DNA from: Palaemon carinicauda
Lineage: Eukaryota > Arthropoda > Malacostraca > Decapoda > Palaemonidae
Length of the DNA: 64,000 nt
NCBI RefSeq assembly: GCF_036898095.1
Contig: NC_090725.1
Span: 209,643,570 to 209,707,569, forward strand
Direction of reading: 5' to 3'
Below the pieces are notes generated by a model that saw nothing but the letters and a program-made list of their open reading frames with translations, had not been told where the DNA came from and did not search any database. Below are positions 37,908 through 49,833 of this stretch, one piece after another. The translations under genes and the position numbers were made by a program. Position 1 is the stretch's first letter; each line of letters begins with the position of its first letter.

Positions 37908-38122
37908 TATAATATTGTACGCGACCCGTCAAAAATGACGGCTAAATATTTACTCATAGATATGCGCAGACGCGCACAGACATATTCAACCCTTTCCCCT
38001 TTCCTAACTACCTCTCTGGGTACCCCCTCATCAGGGTATGACTACTCCCTCTCCCCCTACCCGGGGGACGGGGAGAGACCGAGTAGTCCTATGTTTGGCA
38101 ATACCGCTCAGCGTGACATGAT
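37908..38122. repeat. Structured GC-rich dispersed repeat candidate
   Basis: Distinctly GC-richer than its surroundings. It contains a perfect 6-bp hairpin CCGTCA-AAAA-TGACGG at 37926-37941 and a larger stem-loop at 38040-38088 (GACTACT pairs with AGTAGTC and CTCTCCCC with GGGGAGAG). I believe it is a dispersed decapod repeat, but that is from memory and unverified. Confidence 0.45.
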
Positions 38123-38159
38123 ATATATATATATATATATATATGCTTACAGTATATAA

Positions 38160-38835
38160 CCAGACACTTGCTCTTTATTGTACTGTATAGGGGAGATGGC
38201 GTAAGGATGATGAGGGAAGAATTGAGTCACAGAATAAGTGAAGCCCGAAGGTATGAAGATGTGTACTGAAGATTTCTAACAGAATTTGAGTTTCTTAGGA
38301 AGCCGAGGCTGCAATGTACGAAAGAAGATTTTAACAAACTTTCTACATTAAAAGCAAAGTATGAATGTTAACCGTAATTGACAGGAAAATAAAATCTACT
38401 TTTGCGTTGAACAGTTTGTAAAGCATTTGATGAATATGGTAAGAATTGCGAAGTTACAAATGGGAGTGGTAAAAATATTATGATATATACAGTACCAAAA
38501 TGTCGAAGTGGTTTGGACGTAATAGAAATTAGAAATAATGGTTTGGCGTAAAGGAAGCCTAACCCTGGAGTGAAGGACGGTGAGGAACAAAGGATAAAGC
38601 AAGTATTGGAAAGATGGCAAGGAGGCGATACCAAAATAAAGGTCTGCAATTCCAGGAAGCAGTCAAGTATAATCTAATAAGATGTTCGGTGATGCTGTGT
38701 GCGTGTTTCTGAATTACTGTGAATGAGTTCTTTTATATGTAGAGCCATGCAATGTTGCTATTTGTTTTCTCTGGAATCACACCTTGTAGAGAAATGGTTA
38801 CTTTGTTAAATATTGAATACTGTATGTGTGTGCAT
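38160..38835. other. No feature recognised
   Basis: Unassigned sequence between repeats; no frame with a recognisable motif. Confidence 0.4.
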
Positions 38836-38838
38836 GTG

Positions 38839-39158
<320 letters not shown>

Positions 39159-39500
39159 CAACAACATCATCTCATCTTACGCTTATTGATGCAGAGAGCC
39201 TCAGTTAGATTTCCCCAGTCGTCTCTATCTTGAGTTTTTAAATCAATACTTCTCCATCCATCATCTCCTTCTTCACGCTTCATAGTCCTCAGCCATGTAG
39301 ACCTGGGTCCTCCAACTCTTCTAGCGCCTTGTGGAGTCCAGTTGAAAGTTTTGTGAACTAATCTCTCTTAGGGAGTGCCAAGATCATGCCCAAACCATCT
39401 CCATCTACTCTTCTGTCCTGGCATTTAAATCCCAATATTCTTCTAAGGGCTTTATTTTCAAATCTACAAAATCTGTTGGATGTTGTTTATATATAACCTT
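39159..39500 (-). pseudogene. LINE 3' end, relative of 4114-4800
   Basis: Shares with the minus-strand LINE at 4114 the blocks CAGTCGTCTCTATCTTGAG, CATCATCTCCT, CTTCATAGTCCTCAG, CCTTGTGGAG, ATCTCTCTT and CAAACCATCTCCAT, at perhaps 80-85% by eye. It begins with CAACAACATCATC, the tail in reverse, right next to an AT array. Confidence 0.65.
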
Positions 39501-39822
39501 GACCATTGATTGTTTGGTTTAGGAAATTAATACACGTCGAACTGCATATACAAGGGTAATCATAATGGTTATTGACGTATCCGACTTTTTGTAGGTATGT
39601 TTATATTAATTTTCCCTAATTTTGACATCCTCTATACGCAAATCCTTTACAATAACATGAAACTCCGAATCATCCTTCCCTATTATCCCCGCCCACCTCT
39701 TCCTATTATGGAATTATAGTTCGCCTTAGGCGGAACGTGGGAAGCTTTCAGGGGAAATTCTGTTGTCGACTTCAGAAGGATCTCATGTTTTGTAATAGGA
39801 ACAGTCGCCTTTGTTGCTTTTT

Positions 39823-39876
<54 letters not shown>

Positions 39877-40820
39877 CGTTTCGGTATTTTTTATTCCTGC
39901 ATTTTGCTTTGATCTTTTAAGACGAAAGTTTGGCAATGACTGAATACTGCCTCTTTGGTACAGTCGCACATGAAGACATGCTCTCAGATCTAAGGTAACC
40001 GAGTATTATCTTCATATCAGAATTATCATCAATATGATATTGTGACTGTTTTTTTTTTTTATATTCTTGTGAATTTTTTTATGTTAATATAGTTGTTTAA
40101 TGTTATTGTTACGTTTATTTTTATCAATACTATCGTTAATATTTTGTGTCTGATATAACGATGATCATAATAATACTTTAATGGTTTTTTCTTTTAATGG
40201 CGAACCTTTGAGAGAGAGAGCAAGCACATTATTGGAAGGGTTGCCATTTCAGTGTTAGTAATTGTGCCTTAACTAAATCGGAGGTAAATGTAAGAGGATC
40301 GGTAAACTTGAGACGGAAACTGTACAATAATACATAAAGAAAGGTGATTGCAAAATCCTTATTCTGAAATTTACGTTGCGCAGATGACGCAAAAAGTAAA
40401 ATAAAGACAGATATGAACCTCTGGGATGAACAAGATCAAAGTTCCTCAAACGGGAGATTAAAACACGAGCGAAATTGCGTGTACTTGACTGTACAGTACT
40501 GCGTTTGCGGCCTTTAAAAGGAAAAGTCCGGAATATGGTAACCACTAAAATAGTCGATTGGCGAACCTCTTCAATAAACTTGATAGACGTTGGGTCTGAC
40601 CTCCTAAAAACTCAACTTTGAAATTGTCTTACTGTTAACTACTGGGCTTCGAAATAAAAGCAATAGGTCGTATCTCTTTGAAGAAAATAACAGGGTAAAA
40701 CTTCATTTGTTGTCAGTACAGCAGAGTGCTTCATTATTCTCACACTTCCCTCCCTTCTCAATCAATATCCCTCCAGACCCTGCGGAGAGAAAGGTACAGA
40801 TATAAAACTGTAAACATTTT
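39501..40820. other. No gene recognised; (GA)n at 39827-39874
   Basis: Unassigned sequence with one GA microsatellite and T runs. Frames up to 90 codons show no motif. Confidence 0.4.
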
Positions 40821-40824
40821 ATAA

Positions 40825-41208
40825 AGCTTGTCGCACACTGAGCCGGAACGGAACCGCCCGATCAGAACCGAAACGTCCGATAGAAATCGAAAGCATACAT
40901 TCTTACCTGGCTGCGCACATTGAGCCAGAACAGAACCGAACTGATGCGCCAGAACATAACGGAACCGACACAGTATTCTTTGAAAGATATTTTTTATCTG
41001 AAGCGTCGGTGGCGTCTGACAGACTACACATGCGCAGAACGACTGCAGCGGTTGTTTTGGAGAGGGTTGACTTGCCGAGGAATTCGGAGGTTAGAGTGAT
41101 AGCAACCAATATTTTTCTGATGTCAGAAATTTGACGAATGTATTTTAATAACAATGATGTAAACATATAATTTAATACAAAGATTTTAGGAGTGATTATT
41201 ATTTATTA

Positions 41209-41239
<31 letters not shown>

Positions 41240-41644
41240 TTCATTTATTTTTTTTTTTTTTTGCTGATGTCAGAAATTTGACGAATGTACTTTAATAACA
41301 ATGATGTGAACTTATGATTTAATACAAAGAATTTTGGAGTGATTATTAATTATTATTATTTTTATTATTATTATTATTATTATTATTTCTTTTTTGAAAA
41401 CATATAAACATCTGGCTTATGGATTCGATAAAAGATTGATATACAGAATATCTAATCATTGTAATATCAATTTAATAAAACTCAGTTATGATTACGGAAA
41501 ACTTCCTTCATTTATATAAAATTTTGCGTCTGTTCCGTTCTGTGGCTTCTGGCTCAGTGAGCGCACTGGACGTCGTTTCTGCTCTGTTCTGAGGCTTCGG
41601 TGTCTTAGGCGGCGGTTCCGTTCCGGCTCAGTGTGCGACAAGCT
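40825..41644. mobile_element. 820-bp inverted-repeat element flanked by TAA (PIF/Harbinger-like candidate)
   Basis: The left end reads AGCTTGTCGCACACTGAGCC then GGAACGGAACCGCC; the reverse complement of the right end is the same for 34 bases. Weaker inverted similarity continues inward through repeated GAACCGAA / TTCGGTTC-like and GAGCCAGAA blocks. Three bases TAA flank both sides (40822-40824, 41645-41647), the size and kind of target duplication made by PIF/Harbinger transposases. No transposase is present, so it would be non-autonomous. The AAGCTT palindrome at the boundary makes the exact end ambiguous by a base or two. Confidence 0.65.
41117..41390. repeat. Internal duplication with (ATT)n tracts
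   Basis: CTGATGTCAGAAATTTGACG..CAAAGATTTTAGGAGTGATTATT at 41117-41200 recurs at 41264-41349 with a few changes (period 147). Each copy is followed by an ATT-type tract, so the block was duplicated with its microsatellite inside the inverted-repeat element. Confidence 0.85.
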
Positions 41645-41710
41645 TAATCATATGGTTATATGATAATTTCAGTTCTTGTATAATCCTATATTTATGTGAC
41701 TATCGTGAGA

Positions 41711-41769
41711 ATTAGCATTAATTTTACGTCCCTTCGTCTTAACAAAAAGGGACGTAAAATTAATACTAA
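41711..41769. repeat. Perfect 18-bp hairpin
   Basis: ATTAATTTTACGTCCCTT (41717-41734) and its exact reverse complement (41747-41764) are separated by 12 bases; with one mismatch the stem extends four further pairs. It lies 70 bp right of the TAA-flanked element and has no U-run or gene that would make it a terminator. Confidence 0.85.
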
Positions 41770-42700
41770 AACTAGTTCATCTTAATTAAATTTTATTCAT
41801 TTCCTAGCTGATTTTAATCAAGGTTAGGTGAACATGTCAGGTTCTCATTTGAGTGTTGAATAATTGTAGTTTTTCCATTAATGGGGAATCGATTTTACTT
41901 TCGAAGATTTTATTTGCCATGTATCACTTACCGAAAAAAATTGCGTTCTTTTATTGTTTTCAAAATTCATCAATCTTATATTATTCAAGTTGTTATCGAG
42001 ATGCATATCTCACAAATTTCTGCTTTGCATCCAGAATTCTTGCCACAACATTCCTCTCATTTTATTTTTCTTACTCGGTTATTCTCTCTTCTTAGCATAT
42101 CTCAGGTTACACCCTCTCTGTGACTATATCCTTGTGACGTTTTAAGTACGAAGATTATTTTTACCACTTTTAACATATTCTACATGTGACATTTCCATCA
42201 ATGTACGAGAAGTCAGTTATCTATATAATAATGTTGTTTTTCTAAATGTGTTATTTTTTCTTATTAGTTTTGATAGTTTTTAGTTTATTTTTCCATTTCT
42301 TGTCCGCACTAGGCTTCTCTCCGTGCTGGGGACCTGGAGCAATAGGATTTTAAATCAAGGTCGTATCCAGGTGAGTAACTGTGGGGTGAGACTGCAACCA
42401 CCTCTCCGACCCAAAAATAAAGAAGACGGGAAAATGAATATTACAATATGTATACATATTCTAAAGAATAGTAAGCCACGTAAGAAATGTCTACAATTCA
42501 GTGACTGCCAAAATTGCTGCAACCACTGTCAATTTGATTCAGTGGCAGTGAAGTGTACTATTACAGCACAGTGCCTTTTATCATCTAGATATCCTCTTTG
42601 AATCCTTTGAGTGTTCATTAATATTTCTGTTATTATTCACTGACGTGGAAAAGCAATAATATCGTTCAAAAATTATCGGATTCGTGTATAGGTGTTCCAT
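41770..42700. other. No gene recognised
   Basis: Overlapping 63-80 codon frames at 41853-42145 and a 92-codon frame at 42323-42601 show no domain. AGGTGAGTAA at about 42370 resembles a splice donor but has no supported exon before it. Confidence 0.4.
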
Positions 42701-42710
42701 GGTAGCGGAT

Positions 42711-42711
42711 A

Positions 42712-42768
<57 letters not shown>

Positions 42769-42798
42769 TCCTCTCTCTCTCTCTCTCTCTCTCTCTCA
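42711..42798. repeat. (CT)n microsatellite preceded by a C run
   Basis: CT dinucleotides with TTCT interruptions. Confidence 0.95.
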
Positions 42799-45164
42799 AA
42801 GCCGTTGAATGAGGTAGTAAGAATTTTTAGTTCTTCAAATAGCATTTCATAAACACTAGGATCTCTATCAAATAGAGAAAAATCAAGAGAAATGAAGGCC
42901 AGCCAAGAGAATTTCTAAATAGCTTTTCGTATTATAAAAATGCTAAAATGTAAGAGTAGATTATACCCATATATATTCTCTATACAAATAGCGAGGTATG
43001 CTCATAATACACCAAAGAACATCTGATATCCATCAACTTTTTGGGGCTTTTAAGGCTACGTATGTCCGCGTCCTCAAAACTCAGTTCCCTTTCCTTCCAC
43101 AAATTCTTGGCTACACATCTGACGGTTATGATAATGAATAAGAATCATGATAAAGTGAAGGAAGATTTAATATGAAAATGCGTGTTATGGAGGAAGATGT
43201 TTTCGATGGGTATGTTTGGAGAAAACATCAAGGCAACTAATCGCTTCACTTAGGTAAGCTGTTGAGATGGAGAAAAATCCACTAGAAAAGCAGACTTGGA
43301 GAGATACTAAGGTCATACTGAAAAGTCAAAGGCCAGGAGAGAAGTTAATATGTCATCTTTTTTTTTTCTTTTTTTTTTACTAGACGGATATTTAGTGAAA
43401 ATAAGGTCATATTAGGCCCAAATGACTCAGCATTTTGGTATGGGGTGGGGAGGGGAGTTAATTGAGTGATGCAGTAAAGAACGTAACAAGAACTAAGTAT
43501 GGATGTAAGGTTGGTGTTACTTTTCCACTAAGATCAGTTCAGAGCACTCGGATAAAGGCTGGGCCTCTTGTGATCCTCTTTTTAAGTTCCAACTAGTTAC
43601 TCTGCCAATTTCTTATGAAAATCGCCACGTTGAAATTGACTAGGCTTTTACTGCGGACATAATTTGATGTGGGTAATGGAACTGGATGACATGGCCATTT
43701 ACCAATGGTCAAGTGAGAGGGAAACATCAATGTCCTTGATTACTGGGTGCAATTGCAATGGATTAATGATTCTGAAGATATTGGAAGTTGGGTATATATC
43801 TAGGAAACCCCGTCACCTAACTGTGTCGAATATGGTTGGCATGGAAAGGAGTCCTGGATGAAACTGTTCTTTGAATGAAGGTCTCTGGTCTTCATTTTCT
43901 AGAATTTATTGTATTTGATTTCTAGGGTTTAAAATAGTAAAATATTTTATCAAAAGAATTTGTCTAAAGACACCGTTTTAACTTTAAAATTCAAAATTCA
44001 AATACTCATAAGCACTTTTATTACTTTTATAACATTATTCTAATGAAAAACAAATATTTCGCATAATCTATGAATCAATAAAACCTAAAATGTCTCCTGC
44101 TGTAATGACTAGTTCATTTTCATTATATAATGTCGCTGCAAATATTTTTATCTGGTCTTCAAAACGGGTTACAGTTGCTTCCATGTTAGTGAAGAAATGA
44201 TTTTACAATTTCAGAGGCAAACAGTTTATTCGGGTATTGAGATACAGGTTATATTTACCATATAAATCCTCTTTCATAATGTCCCTTACACATTAACACT
44301 TTCACAATGTTTATCAACAATCACATCTCCCTTGTAAATATGTATCTAATGGTAATTTTTACAAGATGAACAGTGTGAAACCAATTATTATTCCTATAAT
44401 ACAGACTGAGGGTTTTGGCTCACAATATCCTCATGTTCGTTAGTTTTAGATTACTGGAAAAAGAGGTGACAGACATAGTGTGTTTACAATAATCAAAGAT
44501 AACGGAAGTGATATTTCCGGTGGATAACAGGAGCCGGAAAAATAAAACAATCGCAAACCGCTCTTAAAGTCGTTATTTATATTCTTTCTTTTTTATTGGT
44601 TGATTTTCACTCAAAAATTCCTCAGAGATCTTCCTAAAGTATTTTCCTGCCACGTCGATACGACAGAATGCCAATGAATCCCAGGAAAGCCTCCTTATCT
44701 TGGATAATCGAATCATCCAAGTTTCCGGAAAGGTTTTTCCGAGAGGAAATTGCTTTTTACAATAGCCCTTGTGAGGACTTCAGGATAGGTTCGGTCCTTC
44801 TTAGATTAGAGGCTTCCGGTGGATATAAAAGTAATTCAATGGTATGTTTCTCTTTTTTCAGATAGACATCTCCGGTGATATGGGGTTTCACTTGAAAGAA
44901 AAAAAAACAGTGATTGATTTCATAACATTGTAGTTTATTGCTCAAAGATATTTTTCCCAAATCAGTTATTTCAGGCGCCGGCATAACAATAGAAAAAGTA
45001 AACTAAGCCGTCTTAGAAATATGTAAGTTCGTGACAGTAATCATGGGAGGTGGTGACTTGGCTGGTGTTGAGAGGCTCTTTAAGTGGAGTAAATTGATTG
45101 GATGGTCCGATTGAAGAATACTTGATCGGAAGGGGCTCGTGCATAAAGTGACTGTCATGGTAAA

Positions 45165-45165
<1 letters not shown>
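42799..45165. other. No feature recognised (2.4 kb)
   Basis: The quietest stretch of the window: no motif-bearing frame, RNA gene or recognised repeat. The minor frames at 43664-43861 and 44668-44865 are unsupported. Confidence 0.4.

Positions 45166-45256
<91 letters not shown>
45166..45256. repeat. (AT)n microsatellite
   Basis: AT array with a short GT block, ending directly at the (CAT)n tail of the next LINE. Confidence 0.95.
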
Positions 45257-45259
<3 letters not shown>

Positions 45260-46826
45260 TCATCATCATCATCATCAACAGCAGCATCATAACTTGTTAG
45301 TTAACTGCCGAACAAAGGCCTCATACATGTCTTTCCATTCCCGTCTGTTTATTGGCTTTCTATGACAGTTCACACTCACAAATATTCTTAGCTCTTCAAT
45401 CAATCCTCTTTTCTTCCCTCCCCTGCTTCGTTTGCAATCTCTAGGGGCCCATTCTGTTATTCTTGTTGTCCATCTATCATCTGTCATTGTCATTATATGT
45501 CCTGCCCATGTCCATTTTTTTTTTTTTTTATGTTTGCTCTTGTATGCATGTTTCTCTTCTATTATTTTAGAGTCATTCGCATCATTCTTATTTCCATAGC
45601 TCTTTAAGTTGTAACTAGCTTATGTTTCTGATATTTCTGATACATAGGTTATTACTGGTAGGACCATCTGATTAAATACTTTTCTTTTTAGAGAAAGTGC
45701 GATTTTAATTTTTATAATCTCGTTTTGCTTACCAAAAGCTCTTCGTCCCTTGCATATCCTTTTTTGTAATTTTGGTCTCATGTCATTGAGAAACACTTAC
45801 TGATGTCCTAAGTATGTACATTCATTAACAATCTTTAGAGATTCATTCATAACCCTTATTTGTAGTATCTCTACATTTTCATGGAACATTATCTGAGTTC
45901 TACTCATTTAATTTCAATCTTACATTTTTGCTTTCTCTATTCAAATTTTCTATCATCTTTTACAATTTCTCCCACAATTCACTAATTAGAAATGTCATCT
46001 AGTATTCTCAATTAAGGTTGATTCCTACATTTTCCCAATCTAAATTTTTAAAATCTTCTAGGCACACTGTCAATAATTTCTCAATCGGAATTTTCTCTTT
46101 ATAACTATGTAGTGTTAAGATTGCTGTACTTCCTAAATAGATATCTTCAAGTGTTGTAACATAAGAGTAATTTATCCCTATTCTTTGGAAGACTTTCATT
46201 ACTGCTGAAGTTTTGACAGAATCAAAAGCTTTTTTATAGTCTATAAATGACATACATAGCCGTTTGTTATACTCTGTTGAATTTTCCATTGGCTAGTTAA
46301 TTAGGTCTACTGTACATGGATATGATCAGTTGTTGAATACCTGCTTCTAAAGCATGCTTACTCTCTTGGTTGATTAAAGTCTAGCTATCTTTCTATTCGG
46401 CCTTATATGATCTTAGTAAATATTTTTTCATATTTCTGACAGTAAACATATTGGCCGGTAATTTTATGGTCCTCTGTGTCTCCCTTTCTGTGAATTAGTA
46501 TAATGTTAAAGTTTTTCCAAGCTGTATATTTAAAGCATTCTTGCAGACATTTTGTTTAAAGTTCAGCAGGTTTTACTATTATAATTCTCTTCCATTTATT
46601 ACTAGATCAATTGTTAGCCCATCATTTCCTGATGCTTTGCTTTTTTTTCATGCCCTTTAATGCTTTCTTTACTACTTCTGTTACTTTTGTTACCTGCTCA
46701 GAATTTCATTTCTATTGGCAAAGTTATTTCTAATATCACTATTGCGTAGCATTGTATAGAAATCCTCTGCAGTTTTTATCACTTCATCTCTTTTGTTAAT
46801 AATATTTAAATGTTCATCCTTTAAAG
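45257..46826 (-). pseudogene. RTE-like LINE polymerase, 3' half
   Basis: Minus strand. The reverse transcriptase palm is readable: around 46500-46400 NIILIHRKGDTEDHKITGQY, then RLCMSFIDYKKAFDSVKT at about 46265-46210 carrying the first catalytic aspartate, then VFQRIGINY and, near 46070, LEDFKNLDWENVGINLN. The next part, where the ADD box should be, is broken by stops (TFLISE survives). The C-terminal RWTTRITEWAPRDCKRSRGG and REWKDMYEAFVRQ lie at 45493-45287, and (ATG)n ends the element at 45257-45275. A decayed hAT insert splits it; the 5' part continues at 47985-48630. Confidence 0.75.
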
Positions 46827-47980
46827 CAGTGATTCTTAACCAGGGTGCACTTATCCCTAGGGTGTGTGAGGCCAGTTACTAAGCCTAAGGGGTACAAGAA
46901 TGCCTATGAGTGATTAAAGCGAAATATATTTTTATATGCGCGTTATATTTTTCCTGAAAATAAACTTTTTTACTTCAGCAGTGTTTTGAGATAGACTATT
47001 TCAGTAACTTTGTGAGGAAGTGGGACAGGAACACAACTGGTTTTTGTATCTTACTGAAGTGAGTTGCTTGTCACGTGGTCGTGTGCTATCTCTTGTGTTT
47101 GAACTGAGATGAGAAATTCATCAGTTTCTCCATGGACAGGCATAAGAACTGGCTTTTTATTTCAATGAACCTAATTTTTTTTTCCAGATGCTTACTTATT
47201 TGGCTAAAGGGTTTTTAGCACTCAATGAACTCAATCCCTCCTGCAGGGAAGGGAACGTAACATTATGACTGCAAGTGAGAAATTGGCTGCATTTAAAAAA
47301 GAACTTGTCTTGTGGATTAGGCCTTTGAAGATGGGGAATTTTGGTAAATTTCCTTTGCTTTGGAAGAGACAGTCACGAAAAATTCTACCCTGCATTTAGA
47401 CTTTGTTGCTAAATTTGTTGGACTAATACGGATGCTTTGTACTTCATTTGAGGGTTACTTCTTGTGTGGAGAGCTGCAAACCTTTGACAACTGGATCCTG
47501 AACCTTTCTAAAGAATTTGGAAAATGTTGACACTGACAGCGGCATCAAGGTAGATCTCATCGACCTGAGACAATCGTGGAATCCAAAGTGAGTTCAGTAT
47601 TGGTCAGCTGAAGCACTTTTGGGTTTCTCAGCTGAAAGCATACTTTATACTAGCAAAGAAAACTATCGAAGTGCTAATACCTTTTGCAACTATTTGCTTG
47701 TTTAAGCAAGGATTTTATTGTCTACTTAATATCAAAATGAAAATAAAAAACTGGCTAAATTCTGGACATGACATGCGAGTAACACTCGGTACAAAGACAC
47801 CAAGATTTGATGCCGTCATAGAGAAAAAATAACAGCAGCAACTAAGTCACTAGGTTTGTTGTGCAGTGTACAAAAAAAAAAAAGGTCATTTAATTCTTGT
47901 TATGTACTCTGAGTTTGGTCATATAAAAAATTAACTTATATGTGTGAAGATTGAATTAAAAAACCGGGGTTTTGTTATTA
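46827..47980 (+). pseudogene. Decayed hAT transposon (ZBED5/SCAND3-like) inserted in the LINE
   Basis: It begins CAGTGATTCTTAACCAGG, a hAT-type terminal repeat like that of the better-preserved element at 49834. Plus-strand remnants of the transposase appear in order. Around 47245-47340: LLQGRERNIMTASEKLAAFKKELVLW and MGNFGKFPLLW. Around 47620-47840: FWVSQLKAYF, KTIEVLIPFATICLFKQGF, MRVTLGTKTPRFDAVIEKK, which is the C-terminal dimerisation region. Stops and frameshifts separate the pieces. The right terminal repeat and an 8-bp target duplication were not found, so the right boundary is approximate. Confidence 0.6.
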
Positions 47981-47984
47981 ATAC

Positions 47985-48630
47985 ACATCAGATAAAATTT
48001 GGTGTGAATGTGTTTACTAATGTCTTGGGTTTCTATTTCATGTGTCTTGGATTTTAACCTCATTTCCAATCGTTTCTTTATTAGGGATTTGATCTTTTCT
48101 GTTAGTTTTCCTTGATTTTCTTTAGGAACTTTTTCACCTATTTCTCACTCTTGAGTCCAATACAAATTTTGTCAAGTTACTATTCATTTGTTCTTTACTC
48201 GCTTCCTTTATATCATGTAGCTGAGAGTACCTATATTGTATTGCTAAACTAAACTTATCAGATTTTTCTCTTATTGCAGAAGTGTTTACTTTTTCTTAAA
48301 ATTGGTTTTTCTCTTTTTTCCTTAGATGTAGACAAATTTTACTTCGCATCATTCTATGGTTGGTTGACTTTCACTTGTGTAACACTTACATCTTTAGCCT
48401 TTTCACTAAGAATAAAATCTTTCGTTTTTCCATTTGGACTACCCTAAATTCATTTTCTATGTTCCTTTTTATAAATAGAAAGGTGTTGTGATTTATAGAT
48501 TGCTTCTTTCAGAAAATTCTACAAGCATGCCTCTTTTGTCATTACTTGTGCCTTATCCAAATTTTCCTTCAACTGATTCTACTCTCTTGAAATCGCTGGT
48601 GTGCATGAATATGTGTGATGCAGTCTGTAG
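47985..48630 (-). pseudogene. RTE-like LINE, 5' continuation beyond the hAT insert
   Basis: AT-rich minus-strand sequence that I read as the endonuclease-to-polymerase linker of the LINE at 45257-46826, resuming after the hAT. Support is positional and compositional more than motif-based; the endonuclease motifs are not seen. Confidence 0.35.
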
Positions 48631-48645
48631 GTCTTTTGGTATGTC

Positions 48646-49830
48646 CTAGTAGAGGGGGGTAAATTTCTCCACAATATAATATAGCTGCTGGAGATCATTG
48701 GAGGAGGTGGCGAACGTAAAAGAAAAAAAAAATGCAGGGACGACCAACGGATCGCCATATACTATTTCTGCTGCTGAGACATCTATGGTGACCTTGGAGT
48801 GGTCCTCAGTCCGAGGAGGACCCATGTCAGAAGTGGAAACCATATGGAACTGGTGCAGTGGGACATTAAAGTTTCTTTTAGGGTGCGATGGAAACATTCC
48901 ACCATTCTGGTAGCTGCAGGGTTGTAAGCGATAGTCTGATGTAGGGTGATGCCAAGAAGATGCCATAATGATGTCCGCAATTGACAGGTTAAAGTGTTAC
49001 CCCTGTCGGAAGTGCTATGCTCTGGGATGCCAATTCTTGTTATCCATTCGGAATTTAAGGCAACAGTCCATGAGGTAGATTTGGCATCTTGTGTGGGGAT
49101 GCATCAGTCCAAGAAGTGAAATGATTGATGACTATGATAAGACGAAGTTGTCCTTGTGACATGCTCACTTCGTCAATGTGAATGTGGGAAAAATGACGCT
49201 GAGTTTGATGAAAAGTGTCCACACCCGAATCTGTACGTCACTGTACAGATGTCCGCAATTGACAGGTTAAAGTGTTACCCCTGTCGGAAGTGCTATGCTC
49301 TGGGATGCCAATTCTTGTTATCCATTCGGAATTTAAGGCAACAGTCCATGAGGTAGATTTGGCATCTTGTGTGGGGATGCATCAGTCCAAGAAGTGAAAT
49401 GATTGATGACTATGATAAGACGAAGTTGTCCTTGTGACATGCTCACTTCGTCAATGTGAATGTGGGAAAAATGACGCTGAGTTTGATGAAAAGTGTCCAC
49501 ACCCGAATCTGTACGTCACTGTACTTTTGAATTTTGATATGAAAAATAGTGAGGACCCAATCCGAGGCATCTTTAGATCTTTAGTAATGCCATGGCTTAT
49601 GAACTTCGGCTTCAATACCTATGAAGTAGATTGGTGTGAGGGGTCCGGGAGGCCATGGATCAATTACAAATGTTGGCACATGGAGGCAGCAATCCTCGGG
49701 CGTACCCTGCCAGCATTGACGTCATAGAGGAAGGTGGCATTAGAGCCATCGAGGATATCTTCCCAACAGAGAGACTGGCAAAATATGCTAGAGGTGCGGT
49801 ATCCGGGCTCCTTTTGTAAGGCTCCTGCTA
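48646..49830 (-). pseudogene. Ty3-type retrotransposon integrase region
   Basis: Minus strand. Reading from 49846 down: YRTSSI..DILDGSNATFLYDVNAG, the segment between RNase H and the integrase; then the integrase core in pieces with HFSHIHID (first aspartate), IPEHSTSDRGNT (second aspartate, codon at 49005-49007), LHQTIAYNPAATRMVECFHR (glutamate, codon at 48897-48899), and AAEIVYGDPLVVPAFF downstream. Exactly 35 residues separate the second aspartate and the glutamate, the D,35E spacing of retroviral-type integrases. An exact duplication (48970-49524) repeats the first half of the core. The element continues across a hAT insert to 52140. Confidence 0.8.
48970..49524. repeat. Exact tandem duplication, period 278 bp, inside the integrase
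   Basis: GATGTCCGCAATTGACAGG..CTGTACGTCACTGTAC at 48970-49246 recurs at 49248-49524 with no difference that I found. Copies are separated by a single base. Perfect identity in an otherwise decayed element implies a recent event. Confidence 0.95.
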
Positions 49831-49833
49831 AGA

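Noticed and set aside
42360..42380. CCAGGTGAGTAA as a splice donor
   Set aside because: Good consensus, but no supported exon upstream or matching acceptor downstream.
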